Positions 1 through 8,290 of a DNA stretch of 64,000 nt are shown piece after piece (the first letter of the stretch is position 1; each line of letters opens with the position of its first letter). Source of the DNA: Granulicella sp. WH15 (GTDB taxonomy: Bacteria; Acidobacteriota; Terriglobia; Terriglobales; Acidobacteriaceae); contig NZ_CP042596.1 in the NCBI RefSeq assembly GCF_009914315.1, positions 4,526,001 through 4,590,000 of the forward strand, written 5' to 3'. The position numbers and the translations under genes were made by a program. A model generated the notes under the pieces. It was not told where the DNA came from. It saw only the letters and a list, made by a program, of their open reading frames with translations, and made no database searches.

Positions 1-2
1 CG

Positions 3-437
3 CCTGCGGTGCCGCTGGTTCCGGTCAACACCATCCACTCCGGGGTTCACTATAACGTCGCTGGCTCGGGCGGCATCGGAACCTCCGGCGGCATCGGCGG
101 AATCAACATGTTCGCCGACCCCGCCGCTGTCCACAACAGCTTCGGCTACGTACAGCTCAGCTCGGGACGCGATGGTTATGGCAGCCCGCTGCGCGGTATG
201 CGCTTCGTCAACACCGATGCCTCGATCGGCAAGGTCGTCGCTGTCCACAATCAGCTCAACCTGAAGATCACGGCCGATGCCTTCAACCTGTTCAACAACG
301 TAACCTTCAGCAACGCCACCCTGCCCATGCTGGGCAGCACGGTCAGCACCTTCGGTGTTCTCACCAGCACCTCGGTGCCGAGCAACCGTCAGGCCAGCAG
401 CCGCTGGGTCATGCTGGGAGCGCGTCTGGACTTCTAA
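3..437 (+). CDS. TonB-dependent receptor, C-terminal fragment (runs off the window start)
   Basis: The reading frame is open to the window edge, so only the last ~145 residues are visible. They end in a pattern typical of large Oar-like TonB-dependent receptors of Acidobacteria: a strand with the motif DAFNLFNNVTF, a polar loop, and a final strand WVMLGARLDF ending in Phe, the usual outer-membrane barrel C-terminal signature. The family imports large substrates across the outer membrane using TonB/ExbBD energy; a tonB-exbB-exbD-exbD set lies at 46.6-49.3 kb. Substrate unknown. It is followed by an intrinsic terminator, so it is probably not cotranscribed with the dehydrogenase genes downstream. 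Confidence 0.8.
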   Translation, partial: PAVPLVPVNTIHSGVHYNVAGSGGIGTSGGIGGINMFADPAAVHNSFGYVQLSSGRDGYGSPLRGMRFVNTDASIGKVVAVHNQLNLKITADAFNLFNNVTFSNATLPMLGSTVSTFGVLTSTSVPSNRQASSRWVMLGARLDF

Positions 438-459
438 GCAAAGTCCGGATCACCCTCCG

Positions 460-494
460 CCCTCGCCGCCCACCAGCGGCGGGGGCATTTTTTT
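460..494 (+). terminator. Intrinsic terminator after the TonB-dependent receptor
   Basis: A 10-bp G/C stem (arms about 460-469 and 476-485, one G-T pair, 6-nt loop) is followed after C-A by seven T residues (488-494), 23 bp past the stop codon. Confidence 0.75.
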
Positions 495-514
495 GCCGCG
501 CAAATCCTATACGC

Positions 515-536
515 ATATCGAGCACTCGTTCGATAT
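515..536. promoter_or_regulatory. Inverted repeat upstream of the PQQ dehydrogenase gene
   Basis: Perfect 7-bp arms ATATCGA (515-521) and TCGATAT (530-536) are separated by 8 bp in the AT-richer leader about 75 bp before the dehydrogenase start. The spacing suits a dimeric regulator, but no cognate regulator is adjacent. Inference only. Confidence 0.3.
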
Positions 537-608
537 GATGGGCACACTCACTCTGAAAAAGTTCCGCAGTCATCCAGCCCCTGGCCGTCGATGAAAGGTA
601 TCCCTACC

Positions 609-2549
609 ATGCGATTGTTGATGAGGTCCTTTTGTTTTTGCGCCGTCGCACTCAGCACGATGGCGTCTGTTGCGAACTGCCAATCCCCTGCTTCCGCGCA
701 GACCGACTGGCCCTTCTACGGCGGCGACCAGGGCGGCATGAAGTACTCCACGCTGACCGCGATTAACAAGCAGAACGTCTCGCGCCTGCACGTAGCCTGG
801 ACATGGAAGACCGGCGAGACTGAGATGCCTCGCTTCGGTTCGAAGCCCGGCATGTTCGAGGTCACGCCGCTGATGATCGACGGCGTCCTCTACCTGAGCA
901 CGCCCTACAGCAAGGTCGTGGCCCTCAAGGCCGCCACCGGCGAGCTGCTCTGGAGCTACGATCCCAAAGCCTACGAGCTGGGCCAGCCCGCCAACGGCAC
1001 CGGCTGGGTACATCGCGGCGTCGCCGCCTGGCGCGACGGCGGCAAGCTGCGCATCTTCATCAACAGCCGCTACCGCCTCATCTGCCTCGACGCGGCCACA
1101 GGCAAGCCCGTCCCAACCTTCGGCAAAGATGGAGTGATCGACCTCAGCGAAGGTCTGGTCTGGCCGATCAACAAGCTGCACTACACCGAGACCTCGCCAC
1201 CGGTCGTCTACAAGGACATCGTTATCCTCGGCAACGGCGTCGGTGACCGCCTGGTCTACCGCAACGACCCGCCGGGCGGCGTGCGCGGCTTCGACGCCCG
1301 CACCGGCAGACAGCTCTGGAGCTTCCACACCATCCCCCAGGCGGGCGAACCCGGCAACGAGAGCTGGGGCAAGGACGCCTGGAAGTTCACCGGCCACACC
1401 AACGTCTGGGCACCCATGACGCTCGACGCCGCGCGCGGCCTCCTCTACCTGCCCGTCAGCACCCCGAGTAACGACTTCTTCGGCGGCAACCGCCCAGGCA
1501 ACAACCTTTACGGCGAGTCGCTGGTCTGCCTCGACGCCGCGACCGGCATAAAGAAGTGGCACTACCAGATCGTCCACCACGGCCTGTGGGACTACGACCT
1601 CGCCTCGCCGCCCACGCTGGTCACCATCAAAGCCAACGGCCACAAGCTGGACGCCGTAGCACAAGCGACCAAGGAAGGCTTCGTCTTCGTATTCGACCGA
1701 GTCAGCGGCAAGCCGGTCTGGCCCATTGAGGAACGCCCCGTCCCCGCGAGCGATGTCCCCAACGAGCACGCATCACCCACACAGCCCTTCCCCTCGAAGC
1801 CCCCTGCCATCAGCCCTCAGGGTGTCACACCCGACCTGGCCTTCGACGCCACTCCTGAGCTGAAGGCCGAGGCACTCGAGGCGATGAAGAGCTTCCGCAC
1901 CGGCCCGCTCTTCACGCCGCCTTCGTACAAGGGAACCCTGATGCTGCCGGGCGTGCTCGGCGGCGGAAACTGGGGCGGCGGCGCGTTCGATCCGGAGTCC
2001 GGCCTGCTCTTCGTCAAGACCACCAACATGGCGCACGTCGCACGCATCAAGCAGCCCGATAAGACCCAGGCCAACCCGCACGCCTCCGAGGTCGATGCCG
2101 ACTGGGCGGGCGATCTCGCAGGCACCAACGCCACCTTCCACAACGGCCTTCCCCTCACTAAGCCGCCCTACGGCCAGCTCACCGCCATCGACCTGAACCA
2201 GGGCACCATTCGTTGGCAGATCCCCTTCGGCGACTGGCCCGAGCTGCGCCAGAACCCCGCGCTGGCTAACGTCAAACTACCCGAGGTGCTCGGCGTCGCC
2301 GGGCCCGCCGGAACCATCGTGACCAAGGCCGGACTGGTCTTCGTCGGCGGCGGCGACCGCGCGCTCCACGCCTACGACGAAGCCACCGGCAAGGAGCTGT
2401 GGCGCGGCGCGCTGCCCTCCGCATCCCACGGCACGCCCATGACCTACCGCAGTCAGGAGGGCAAACAGTACGTCGTCATCGCCTCCGGCATCGGATCGGG
2501 AGCGACACTGGTCGCCTTCGCGCTCGACGAAAACACCGCAGACAAGTAG
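609..2549 (+). CDS. PQQ-dependent dehydrogenase, periplasmic glucose-dehydrogenase-like quinoprotein
   Basis: About 646 residues. A GAAAGG ribosome site at 593-598 sits 10 nt before the ATG at 609, so 609 is preferred over the in-frame ATG at 591; it exposes a cleavable signal peptide (MRLLMRSF... to about residue 30). The mature protein is a WD-type eight-bladed quinoprotein propeller with W-containing repeats (e.g. DAATGKKW-like motifs), a WDYDLASPP motif near residue 326 typical of the PQQ site region, and a C-terminal GGGDRALHAYDEATGKELW blade. It lacks the five-helix membrane anchor of E. coli Gcd and has no CxxCH haem motif, so electrons should pass to a separate carrier, probably the cytochrome c at 4879. 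Exact substrate (sugar or alcohol) cannot be fixed from sequence. Confidence 0.88.
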   Translation: MRLLMRSFCFCAVALSTMASVANCQSPASAQTDWPFYGGDQGGMKYSTLTAINKQNVSRLHVAWTWKTGETEMPRFGSKPGMFEVTPLMIDGVLYLSTPYSKVVALKAATGELLWSYDPKAYELGQPANGTGWVHRGVAAWRDGGKLRIFINSRYRLICLDAATGKPVPTFGKDGVIDLSEGLVWPINKLHYTETSPPVVYKDIVILGNGVGDRLVYRNDPPGGVRGFDARTGRQLWSFHTIPQAGEPGNESWGKDAWKFTGHTNVWAPMTLDAARGLLYLPVSTPSNDFFGGNRPGNNLYGESLVCLDAATGIKKWHYQIVHHGLWDYDLASPPTLVTIKANGHKLDAVAQATKEGFVFVFDRVSGKPVWPIEERPVPASDVPNEHASPTQPFPSKPPAISPQGVTPDLAFDATPELKAEALEAMKSFRTGPLFTPPSYKGTLMLPGVLGGGNWGGGAFDPESGLLFVKTTNMAHVARIKQPDKTQANPHASEVDADWAGDLAGTNATFHNGLPLTKPPYGQLTAIDLNQGTIRWQIPFGDWPELRQNPALANVKLPEVLGVAGPAGTIVTKAGLVFVGGGDRALHAYDEATGKELWRGALPSASHGTPMTYRSQEGKQYVVIASGIGSGATLVAFALDENTADK

Positions 2550-2560
2550 AGGAAACCACC

Positions 2561-3130
2561 ATGATGCTACGGAGAACCTTCTTCAAGTCACTCAGCTCGA
2601 ACCTGGCCCTGCTGCTACTGCCCAGGTGGGGCCGCGCCCAGACGCCCGCCCACAACACTCCACCCAGCAACGCCACCATGAACGACATCGCCGCCGTCGT
2701 TCTGCCGGAGTCTCTCGGCGACCGCCGTATCGCCGCCACCGCAGCCGCCTTCGAGCGGTGGCTGAGCGGCTATCACGCCGGTGCCGACGCGGGCTACGGC
2801 TACGGCTTTCCCAAGCCCACCGTGCTCGGCCCGAACCCCGGCGCACACTATGCCGAGCAGCTCAAACAGCTCGACTCCGCCGCCGGAAAGAGCGGTAGCT
2901 TCGCGTCACTCAGCAAGCAGGAAAAACGCGCCGCCATCCAATCCGCATTGGCTGCGGCAGGCGTAACCGCGATCCCACCCCGCCCCAACGGCAAGCACGT
3001 AGCCGCCGACCTGATGAGCTACTTCTACAGCAGCAGCGACGGCGTCGACTTCTGCTACAACGCCGCCATACGCGAGTCGGACTGCCGCGGCCTCGCCGGA
3101 TCGGACAAGCGCCCGGCACCTGTGTCCTAA
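2561..3130 (+). CDS. Gluconate 2-dehydrogenase subunit 3-like protein, Tat-exported
   Basis: 189 residues starting at the ATG at 2561, 12 bp after the previous stop, with an AGAGGA ribosome site at 2548-2553. The longer in-frame opening back to 2399 lies inside the dehydrogenase gene and is rejected. The N-terminus has a twin-arginine motif (LRRTFFK) followed by a hydrophobic stretch ending near GRA, as in the gamma (hitch-hiker) subunits of gluconate/FAD-glucose dehydrogenases. In that family the small subunit carries the GMC flavoprotein through the Tat pathway; the next gene is a GMC flavoprotein with no signal peptide of its own, which fits. Family assignment rests on the Tat leader, size and context more than on conserved motifs. 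Confidence 0.65.
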   Translation: MMLRRTFFKSLSSNLALLLLPRWGRAQTPAHNTPPSNATMNDIAAVVLPESLGDRRIAATAAAFERWLSGYHAGADAGYGYGFPKPTVLGPNPGAHYAEQLKQLDSAAGKSGSFASLSKQEKRAAIQSALAAAGVTAIPPRPNGKHVAADLMSYFYSSSDGVDFCYNAAIRESDCRGLAGSDKRPAPVS

Positions 3131-3160
3131 ACGCACAAGAGACCAGAGGAGAGTTTGCAA

Positions 3161-4756
3161 ATGCCTGTGTACGAGAGCGATATCTGCATCATCGGCGGTG
3201 GCGTCTCCGCCGCCATGCTGGCCCAGAAGCTCACCGAGCTGCGGCCGCACGCGTCCATCACCGTCGTCGAGGCGGGACGCTCCATCTTCGACTTCGAGAA
3301 CCGCATGAAGTATCGCCAGCGCCAGATGGAGTACGGCGAGAACCCCTGGCACGAGGACTTCATCCCCGACCAGGCCGCCGAGGGCCAGATCTCGCGCAGC
3401 ATGGCCGTCGGCGGACAGGCCCTGCACTGGGGCGGCGCGTGCAACCGCTTCTCGGTAGAGGACCTACGCCTCAAATCAATGTACGGCCTCTACACCGACT
3501 GGCCGCTGGAGTGGGACGACCTCGAGCGCCACTACTGCGAGGCAGAGCGCCGCCTCGGTGTCTCGGGCGACCCCAGCCTCTACTCCGCCGACAAGATGAC
3601 GCAGCCCTACCCCATGCCCGGCATGATCCTCAGCCACGACATCGCACAGATGAAGCAGTGGGGCAACCAGAGCGGCATCCTCTTCCAGGGCATCCCGCAG
3701 TCCAAGAACACCGTGCCCTACGACGGCCGCAACGCCTGCCTCCGCTGCGGCACCTGCGACATCTGCCCCACGGGAGCCAAGTACTCGCCCGACTTCACCT
3801 TCAAGCGCCTGCTCGCAAACAAGAAGATCACCCTCCACGACCACACCCTCGTCCGCAAGCTCACGCTCAACGAGGGCAACGACCGCATCGCCTCCGCCGA
3901 GGCTGTCCACCGCGACCACCCCGACGACCCCGTGCAGTACCGCGCAGGCACCTTCGTGCTGGCGGGCGGCTATACGTGGAGCCCGCACCTGCTGCTGCTC
4001 TCCACCTCGCCGCGCTTCCCCAACGGCCTCGCCAACAAGACCGGCCAGGTGGGCAAGTACTCCACCGGCCACGCCTTCATCACGGCCTACATCGAGATTG
4101 AGCGCGACGTGACACCCGGCATGAACCCCCAGTACGGTCTCATCTCGCGCGAGTTCTTCCGCTGCCCCACCGACCGCCCCTACGTCCGGCACGACCTGCG
4201 CATCTGGCCCTCGAACGGCCCGCGCCCACGCCTGAAGAACGACTCCGGCGAGTTTCTGCTGGGCGAAGACGTCCTGACCGACTGGCGCGCGCGCAACAAG
4301 AAGAGCGTCGCCCGCGTGCGTGGCTACTTCGACATCCACCCCGACGAAAACAGCGCCCTGACCCTCGACCCCACGCACCGCAACAGCCTGGGCGACCCCA
4401 TGCCCAAGATCATCCACAAGATGGACAAGGCCACCGAGGCCCGTTGGCCCGCAACCAAGCAGCACATGAACGAGGTCTTCGCCCGTCTGGCCAAGGCCGA
4501 CAACGGCAAGATCCTGCGCACGTCGGAGAGCGACTATCTCGACCACCCCGCGGGCGGCTGCCGCATGGGCACCGATCCCGCGACCAGCGTCTGCGACTCC
4601 TTCGGCCGCACCCACGACCACGAAAATCTGTACGTCGTGGGCGCGCCGACCCTGCCCTCGGCGGGCTGCACCAACGGAACCCTTACTTTTGTTGCGCTTA
4701 CGCTGCGCTCCGCGACCGCCATCGCCAATCAACTTCCGGCAAGCCAGAGGAGCTAA
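3161..4756 (+). CDS. GMC-family FAD oxidoreductase, dehydrogenase alpha-subunit-like
   Basis: 531 residues from ATG 3161 (AGAGGAGAG ribosome site at 3145-3152; a TTG at 3155 is less likely). An N-terminal Rossmann fold binds FAD (DICIIGGGVSAAMLAQKL). Near residue 192 is a four-cysteine C-x2-C-x2-C-x2-C cluster (CLRCGTCDICP), suggesting an iron-sulfur centre or disulfides. The GMC C-terminal half has the catalytic His motif HPAGGCRMG near residue 460 and a downstream Asn (TNGTLT). No export signal is visible; transport with the preceding Tat protein is inferred. With the cytochrome c downstream it resembles the alpha/gamma/cytochrome layout of periplasmic sugar and polyol dehydrogenases. Substrate unknown. 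Confidence 0.85.
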   Translation: MPVYESDICIIGGGVSAAMLAQKLTELRPHASITVVEAGRSIFDFENRMKYRQRQMEYGENPWHEDFIPDQAAEGQISRSMAVGGQALHWGGACNRFSVEDLRLKSMYGLYTDWPLEWDDLERHYCEAERRLGVSGDPSLYSADKMTQPYPMPGMILSHDIAQMKQWGNQSGILFQGIPQSKNTVPYDGRNACLRCGTCDICPTGAKYSPDFTFKRLLANKKITLHDHTLVRKLTLNEGNDRIASAEAVHRDHPDDPVQYRAGTFVLAGGYTWSPHLLLLSTSPRFPNGLANKTGQVGKYSTGHAFITAYIEIERDVTPGMNPQYGLISREFFRCPTDRPYVRHDLRIWPSNGPRPRLKNDSGEFLLGEDVLTDWRARNKKSVARVRGYFDIHPDENSALTLDPTHRNSLGDPMPKIIHKMDKATEARWPATKQHMNEVFARLAKADNGKILRTSESDYLDHPAGGCRMGTDPATSVCDSFGRTHDHENLYVVGAPTLPSAGCTNGTLTFVALTLRSATAIANQLPASQRS

Positions 4757-4878
4757 GGAAAAGGTAGAATGATTCCGCAATCCGGTTTGCGGATAACGCC
4801 GTCCGGAGACCGTTTCCGATCACAGATTGCACCACCATAGACCAAACCTGCCAAGGATGGTTGGCATCGAAAGGATCC

Positions 4879-5310
4879 ATGAGAGTTCTTACCTTAGTGT
4901 GCTTCAGCTTCCTGGTTTTGAGCGCCGCTCTGACGAAGGCAGTCGTGCAGCCGACAGTCTCGTCCGCCGCAAGACCACACCTTCAACTCGTAGCCGCCGG
5001 TGACGACGCCACAGATCACGGAGCCGACCTCTACGCCTCCAAGTGCAGCATGTGCCACCAGGCCAGCCTGGCCGGAATGCCCCCCGTATTCCCCTCGCTG
5101 ATCGGCGTAACCAAGCGCCTGAGCGATGCGGATATCACGGCGCAGATCAAGAACGGCAAGGGCAAGATGCCGCCGGTCACCGGCATGAGCGACGACGATA
5201 TCAAGGCCCTCATTCTCTTCCTCAAGACCGACGGCAAGGCTGCTCCCTCCAATATCGACGCAGTACACCTCTCCTACCTGACCCAGACCACGCTGCACCC
5301 CATCGGGTAG
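4879..5310 (+). CDS. Periplasmic monohaem cytochrome c
   Basis: About 143 residues from ATG 4879 (AAAGGA just upstream; the in-frame TTG at 4861 is less likely). Signal peptide to about residue 23-30, one haem motif CSMCH near residue 56, and the class I C-terminal helix (MSDDDIKALILFLK). A Met in the GKMPPVTGM segment is a plausible axial ligand. It closes the oxidation gene set and is the obvious electron acceptor for the PQQ and GMC dehydrogenases, passing electrons toward the respiratory chain. A 122-bp gap from the GMC stop leaves room for its own promoter, and a strong hairpin follows the stop. Confidence 0.88.
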   Translation: MRVLTLVCFSFLVLSAALTKAVVQPTVSSAARPHLQLVAAGDDATDHGADLYASKCSMCHQASLAGMPPVFPSLIGVTKRLSDADITAQIKNGKGKMPPVTGMSDDDIKALILFLKTDGKAAPSNIDAVHLSYLTQTTLHPIG

Positions 5311-5317
5311 TCTCGAC

Positions 5318-5366
5318 GCATAATAACGCAGCCCCTGAAGAGTCTTCAGGGGCTGCGTTATTATGC
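5318..5366. terminator. Perfect 23-bp hairpin, probable bidirectional terminator
   Basis: Arms 5318-5340 and 5344-5366 are perfectly complementary with a 3-nt loop. The A/T-rich outer part gives T-rich tails in both directions. It lies between the cytochrome c gene (+) and the repeat element before the alpha/beta hydrolase (-). Confidence 0.75.
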
Positions 5367-5397
5367 CAGGCAATTCTCGAGTGCACTTTGGTCCCCA

Positions 5398-5637
5398 GAA
5401 AGCGCTGAAGGCGCGCTCTATACCAGCCTAGGGCGAAGCCCTAGGTAACCGTATGGGACGACAGATGAGGGCTGAAGGCCCGGCCTGTCCCTGCCACAAA
5501 CTTGCCTTGCCGGACGGGCCTCCTGCGCGGAGGGCGGTCACTTCGTGACTTTCACACTTGTCTCGCCAACTCAAAAAGTAATGGTCCTCCCGCTGGTCGG
5601 AAACAAACCGACCAACGAGAGGACCGCAGAAAAAGTA
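5398..5637 (+). repeat. Composite dispersed repeat, modules D + C
   Basis: Module D (5398-5483) contains an AGCGCT-type stem, CCTAGGGC-GAA-GCCCTAGG, and a GGGC/GCCC hairpin. Module C (about 5500-5625) contains TGCCGGACGGGCC, the hairpin GTCAC-TTC-GTGAC, and a final long inverted repeat with arms GGTCCTCCCGCTGGTCGG and CCGACCAACGAGAGGACC. The same order occurs at 13.66-13.91 kb. It ends next to the stop codon of the hydrolase on the minus strand and could act as its terminator. Confidence 0.8.
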
Positions 5638-5638
5638 C

Positions 5639-6742
5639 TTACGGCTTGGGAAAGATTACGTTCAACGCGGAATCCGTCGTATAAACGCAACGATCGTTGT
5701 GCCCGCACTCCGGGATAATCATAATGTTGGCCTTCGCCCCCATCTTCTCGTTGATGTACTTCACATACGCCTCACCCCGAGCCCGCCGCGTCGCACCCTG
5801 CGCCATCGCTGAAGCACCGCTATCGAAGCCACCCAGCGGCAACGTATCCACCTGGCTCAGCAGATAGGTTGTCGGCCGCGAGACAAGCTGCTTCTTCAAC
5901 TGCTCATCGCTCATCTTCACCGTGTACCCCTCGGTGCGCTGCTCCAGACCATAGGGCCAGAGATCGTACTTGGGGTCCTTCGTCGCATCAAACGGGCCGT
6001 AGCTGAAGTCGGTATGCGGAGCTTCGGACTTCCATCCCGCCACAGCCGCCTCGGGAGCAGCATCGCCCGTCGGCAGCGCACGCGTCGCATCCGGCCACGC
6101 ATAGCTCGAAGGGTTGGAGACGACGTACGAAATCGAAATCCCCAGCGTGTCGTGAACCCGGTTCGCCATCTCATAACGAGCAACGAACTGCCCACCCGCC
6201 GAGTGGCCCGCGATCACGACCTGGGTCAGGTTCGGGAACATCTTCTTATCCGCCAGCTTGCGCAGAATCTCGTCGATGAAGTCGAACGAGGTCAGGTCCT
6301 TGTTGCTGAGCGAAACACCGCCCGAGCGCCAGCTATCGCCGCGGCAGCTCCAGCTCACCTCGTTCGGCTGCAGCTTGTCGTTGCAGCCGCGATCCGCCGA
6401 AAGAAAGCTCGGCGAGATCACAATCGTGTCATCCAGAGCGCCCGCCAGAAAAGCCGCGCTCGTCGCCGTGCGGAAGTAGTGATCGGCGTTGCGGTTGGTG
6501 CCGTGAACCATAATCAGCGCGCGGCGAATGGTGCTGCTCTTCGCCGACAGTGGATAGCTGCGATAGATCATCGCCCGCGACGGTCCGCCGCCGAGCGTGA
6601 CCCACTCCGTACACTCGGGAGTAGCGGTGGTGCAGGGCTTCGCGCCGTGGTCGGCAGCATAGCCGAAGACCGGCAGAACAAGGATCGCCAGCAACAGCAG
6701 CAGCGAACCCTTTACAGAAGCAATCGAACGGGAATCGGACAT
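5639..6742 (-). CDS. Secreted alpha/beta hydrolase
   Basis: 367 residues with AGGAGA 6 nt before the ATG. An N-terminal signal peptide (LLLLLAILVLPVFGYA) directs export. The alpha/beta fold is marked by an oxyanion-region segment ALIMVHGTNRNADHY, the nucleophile elbow GHSAGG near residue 178 and a late His (IPECGHND). Several cysteines in the mature part probably form disulfides. Known families with this arrangement are esterases, lipases or peptidases; substrate cannot be told. It lies 67 bp downstream of the amidohydrolase gene on the same strand, so the two probably form an operon of secreted hydrolases. Confidence 0.8.
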   Translation of the reverse strand: MSDSRSIASVKGSLLLLLAILVLPVFGYAADHGAKPCTTATPECTEWVTLGGGPSRAMIYRSYPLSAKSSTIRRALIMVHGTNRNADHYFRTATSAAFLAGALDDTIVISPSFLSADRGCNDKLQPNEVSWSCRGDSWRSGGVSLSNKDLTSFDFIDEILRKLADKKMFPNLTQVVIAGHSAGGQFVARYEMANRVHDTLGISISYVVSNPSSYAWPDATRALPTGDAAPEAAVAGWKSEAPHTDFSYGPFDATKDPKYDLWPYGLEQRTEGYTVKMSDEQLKKQLVSRPTTYLLSQVDTLPLGGFDSGASAMAQGATRRARGEAYVKYINEKMGAKANIMIIPECGHNDRCVYTTDSALNVIFPKP

Positions 6743-6809
6743 GAACTCTCCTAGCAGAACTCAAAGGGGCCGAGCATCTCTCAGCCCCTTGGTGGAACAA
6801 AACAGCGGC

Positions 6810-8051
6810 CTACTTGTGCGAGGTCGGCTCCACGTTCTTGAAGATCGTGCCGCCCTTCATCACGAAGACTACGCGACGAACAGCCGTAGGATCGGTCAGC
6901 GGATTGCCTTCCATCGCAACGATGTCGGCCTGCATCCCCGGCGCGATGGAGCCGATCTCCTTGCCCAGTCCCAGCGAAGTCGCCGAGAGCGAGGTCATCG
7001 AGATCATGCCCGCCATCGGGTCCTGGCCGCCCTTCGTCACGCGCGCGATGTACTCTTCGCCGTTGTGGCCGTGGGCTCCGGCAACCGCATCGGTGCCATA
7101 GACGATCTTGAGGCCGGGGATCTTGATCGCACGTTTGAAGCCCTCGAGCGTGATCTCCTCACCCTTCACCATGAAGGCGAAGCCCTCGTCGTTGTAGTTA
7201 CCGATGCCCATGTACTTCTCTTTGTTGGCGATGTAGTTCTGCAGTACCAGGCCGATGTTCGGGTCGAAGTACGTACCGTTCTTGGCCATCAGGCGGAAGG
7301 TCTCGTCCGTAACGAACGCGCCGTGCTCGATGGAGGTGCAACCGGCGTTCGAAGCAGCGCGCGCAGCCGAATCCGCATGGGCGTGGATCAGCGTGCGCAT
7401 CCCAAGCTTCTTGGCCTCGCCGCAGGCAGCCTGCAACTGAGCATCCGTCATGGTCTGGTCGCCGCCCTCGCGGATCGACTTCGACGCGAAGATCTTGATG
7501 AAGTCCGCTCCCTGCGCCTTGCGCTCACGCACCAGCTCGCGCAGCTTCTCCGGATCGCCGCTCTTCTCCGTCAGCGGCACCAAAGAGGTAATGATGCGCG
7601 GTCCCGGCGTAATGCCGCGAGCCAGCGCGGCGCGCAGATAAAGATCCTCAGCCGAACCAGGGCTCTGGATAGTGGTAAAACCGGCGTTGATCGTGTTCAC
7701 GCTGTTATCGACCGCATGCAGAATCGCCTGGAGCGGCGGCTCGCCCTTGCCCGCCAGGCGGCCATTGTCGAAGTGCCACTGGATATGCGCGTGCGTATCG
7801 ATGAAGCCCGGAGCCACCGTCAGCGTGCCCAGGTTATAGACCGCCGAGCCCGCCGGAATCGGTCCGCCGATGCTCTTGATCGTCGAGCCTTCCACCACAA
7901 TCGTGGCATGATGCAGCACCTTGCCGGTACCGTCGATCACCGTATCCGCAACCAGCGCGATGGGCTTAGTGGACTCCTGGGCAAAGACCCGCTTGCCCTG
8001 TACCAGTGTTGCCAGCATGAGAACGATCGTTCCAAGTCTCTTATTCAGCAT
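6810..8051 (-). CDS. Secreted metal-dependent amidohydrolase (imidazolonepropionase-like)
   Basis: 413 residues. The start at 8051 is chosen because the minus strand reads CCGAGG 7-8 nt before this ATG and the product begins with a signal peptide (MLNKRLGTIVLMLATLVQG...FA); the frame open to 8123 would bury it. The amidohydrolase fold shows the HTHAH metal motif near residue 85, a lysine in FIKIFAS (candidate carboxylated Lys), later His residues in HAHAD and EHG, and Asp in VYGTDAVAGAHG, giving a full binuclear metal set. Related proteins are prolidases and cyclic-amide hydrolases. First gene of a likely operon with the alpha/beta hydrolase and downstream of an AraC regulator. Confidence 0.85.
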   Translation of the reverse strand: MLNKRLGTIVLMLATLVQGKRVFAQESTKPIALVADTVIDGTGKVLHHATIVVEGSTIKSIGGPIPAGSAVYNLGTLTVAPGFIDTHAHIQWHFDNGRLAGKGEPPLQAILHAVDNSVNTINAGFTTIQSPGSAEDLYLRAALARGITPGPRIITSLVPLTEKSGDPEKLRELVRERKAQGADFIKIFASKSIREGGDQTMTDAQLQAACGEAKKLGMRTLIHAHADSAARAASNAGCTSIEHGAFVTDETFRLMAKNGTYFDPNIGLVLQNYIANKEKYMGIGNYNDEGFAFMVKGEEITLEGFKRAIKIPGLKIVYGTDAVAGAHGHNGEEYIARVTKGGQDPMAGMISMTSLSATSLGLGKEIGSIAPGMQADIVAMEGNPLTDPTAVRRVVFVMKGGTIFKNVEPTSHK

Positions 8052-8290
8052 TCTGAACCTCGGTTTTAATATCGAGCAGGCCACACTCGTATTGCGACGC
8101 CCTGGGTAAAAGAGTGAAGCCACCCGCCCCTGGGAGCAGGCGCGCCGACAGGTTAGATCTGCGCAGGAGATCCCTTGTGGATGTGAAACGACTCACACAC
8201 GCTCCATCAAGCAAACCGTGTCGGCTCTGGATATCTATGACCTGATGCAATAGTTGTACGTGAAATAAACCTACACTATCTTTTAGCTGA

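Noticed and set aside
591..608. Upstream ATG of the PQQ dehydrogenase at 591
   Set aside because: The GAAAGG ribosome site overlaps this codon and is correctly spaced for the ATG at 609, which also gives a normal signal peptide.
570..1769. Long minus-strand open frame (399 codons) opposite the PQQ dehydrogenase
   Set aside because: Antisense shadow caused by strong G/C bias at third positions; no domain, no ribosome site. The same applies to long frames opposite the amidohydrolase (6741-8069), iscS (20555-21913), the pseudokinase gene (23918-25369), gyrA (35651-36877) and the histidine kinase (42524-44614).
8052..8290. Possible riboswitch or small RNA between the AraC and amidohydrolase genes
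   Set aside because: Some short stems can be drawn, but no known riboswitch core or terminator/antiterminator pair is visible.
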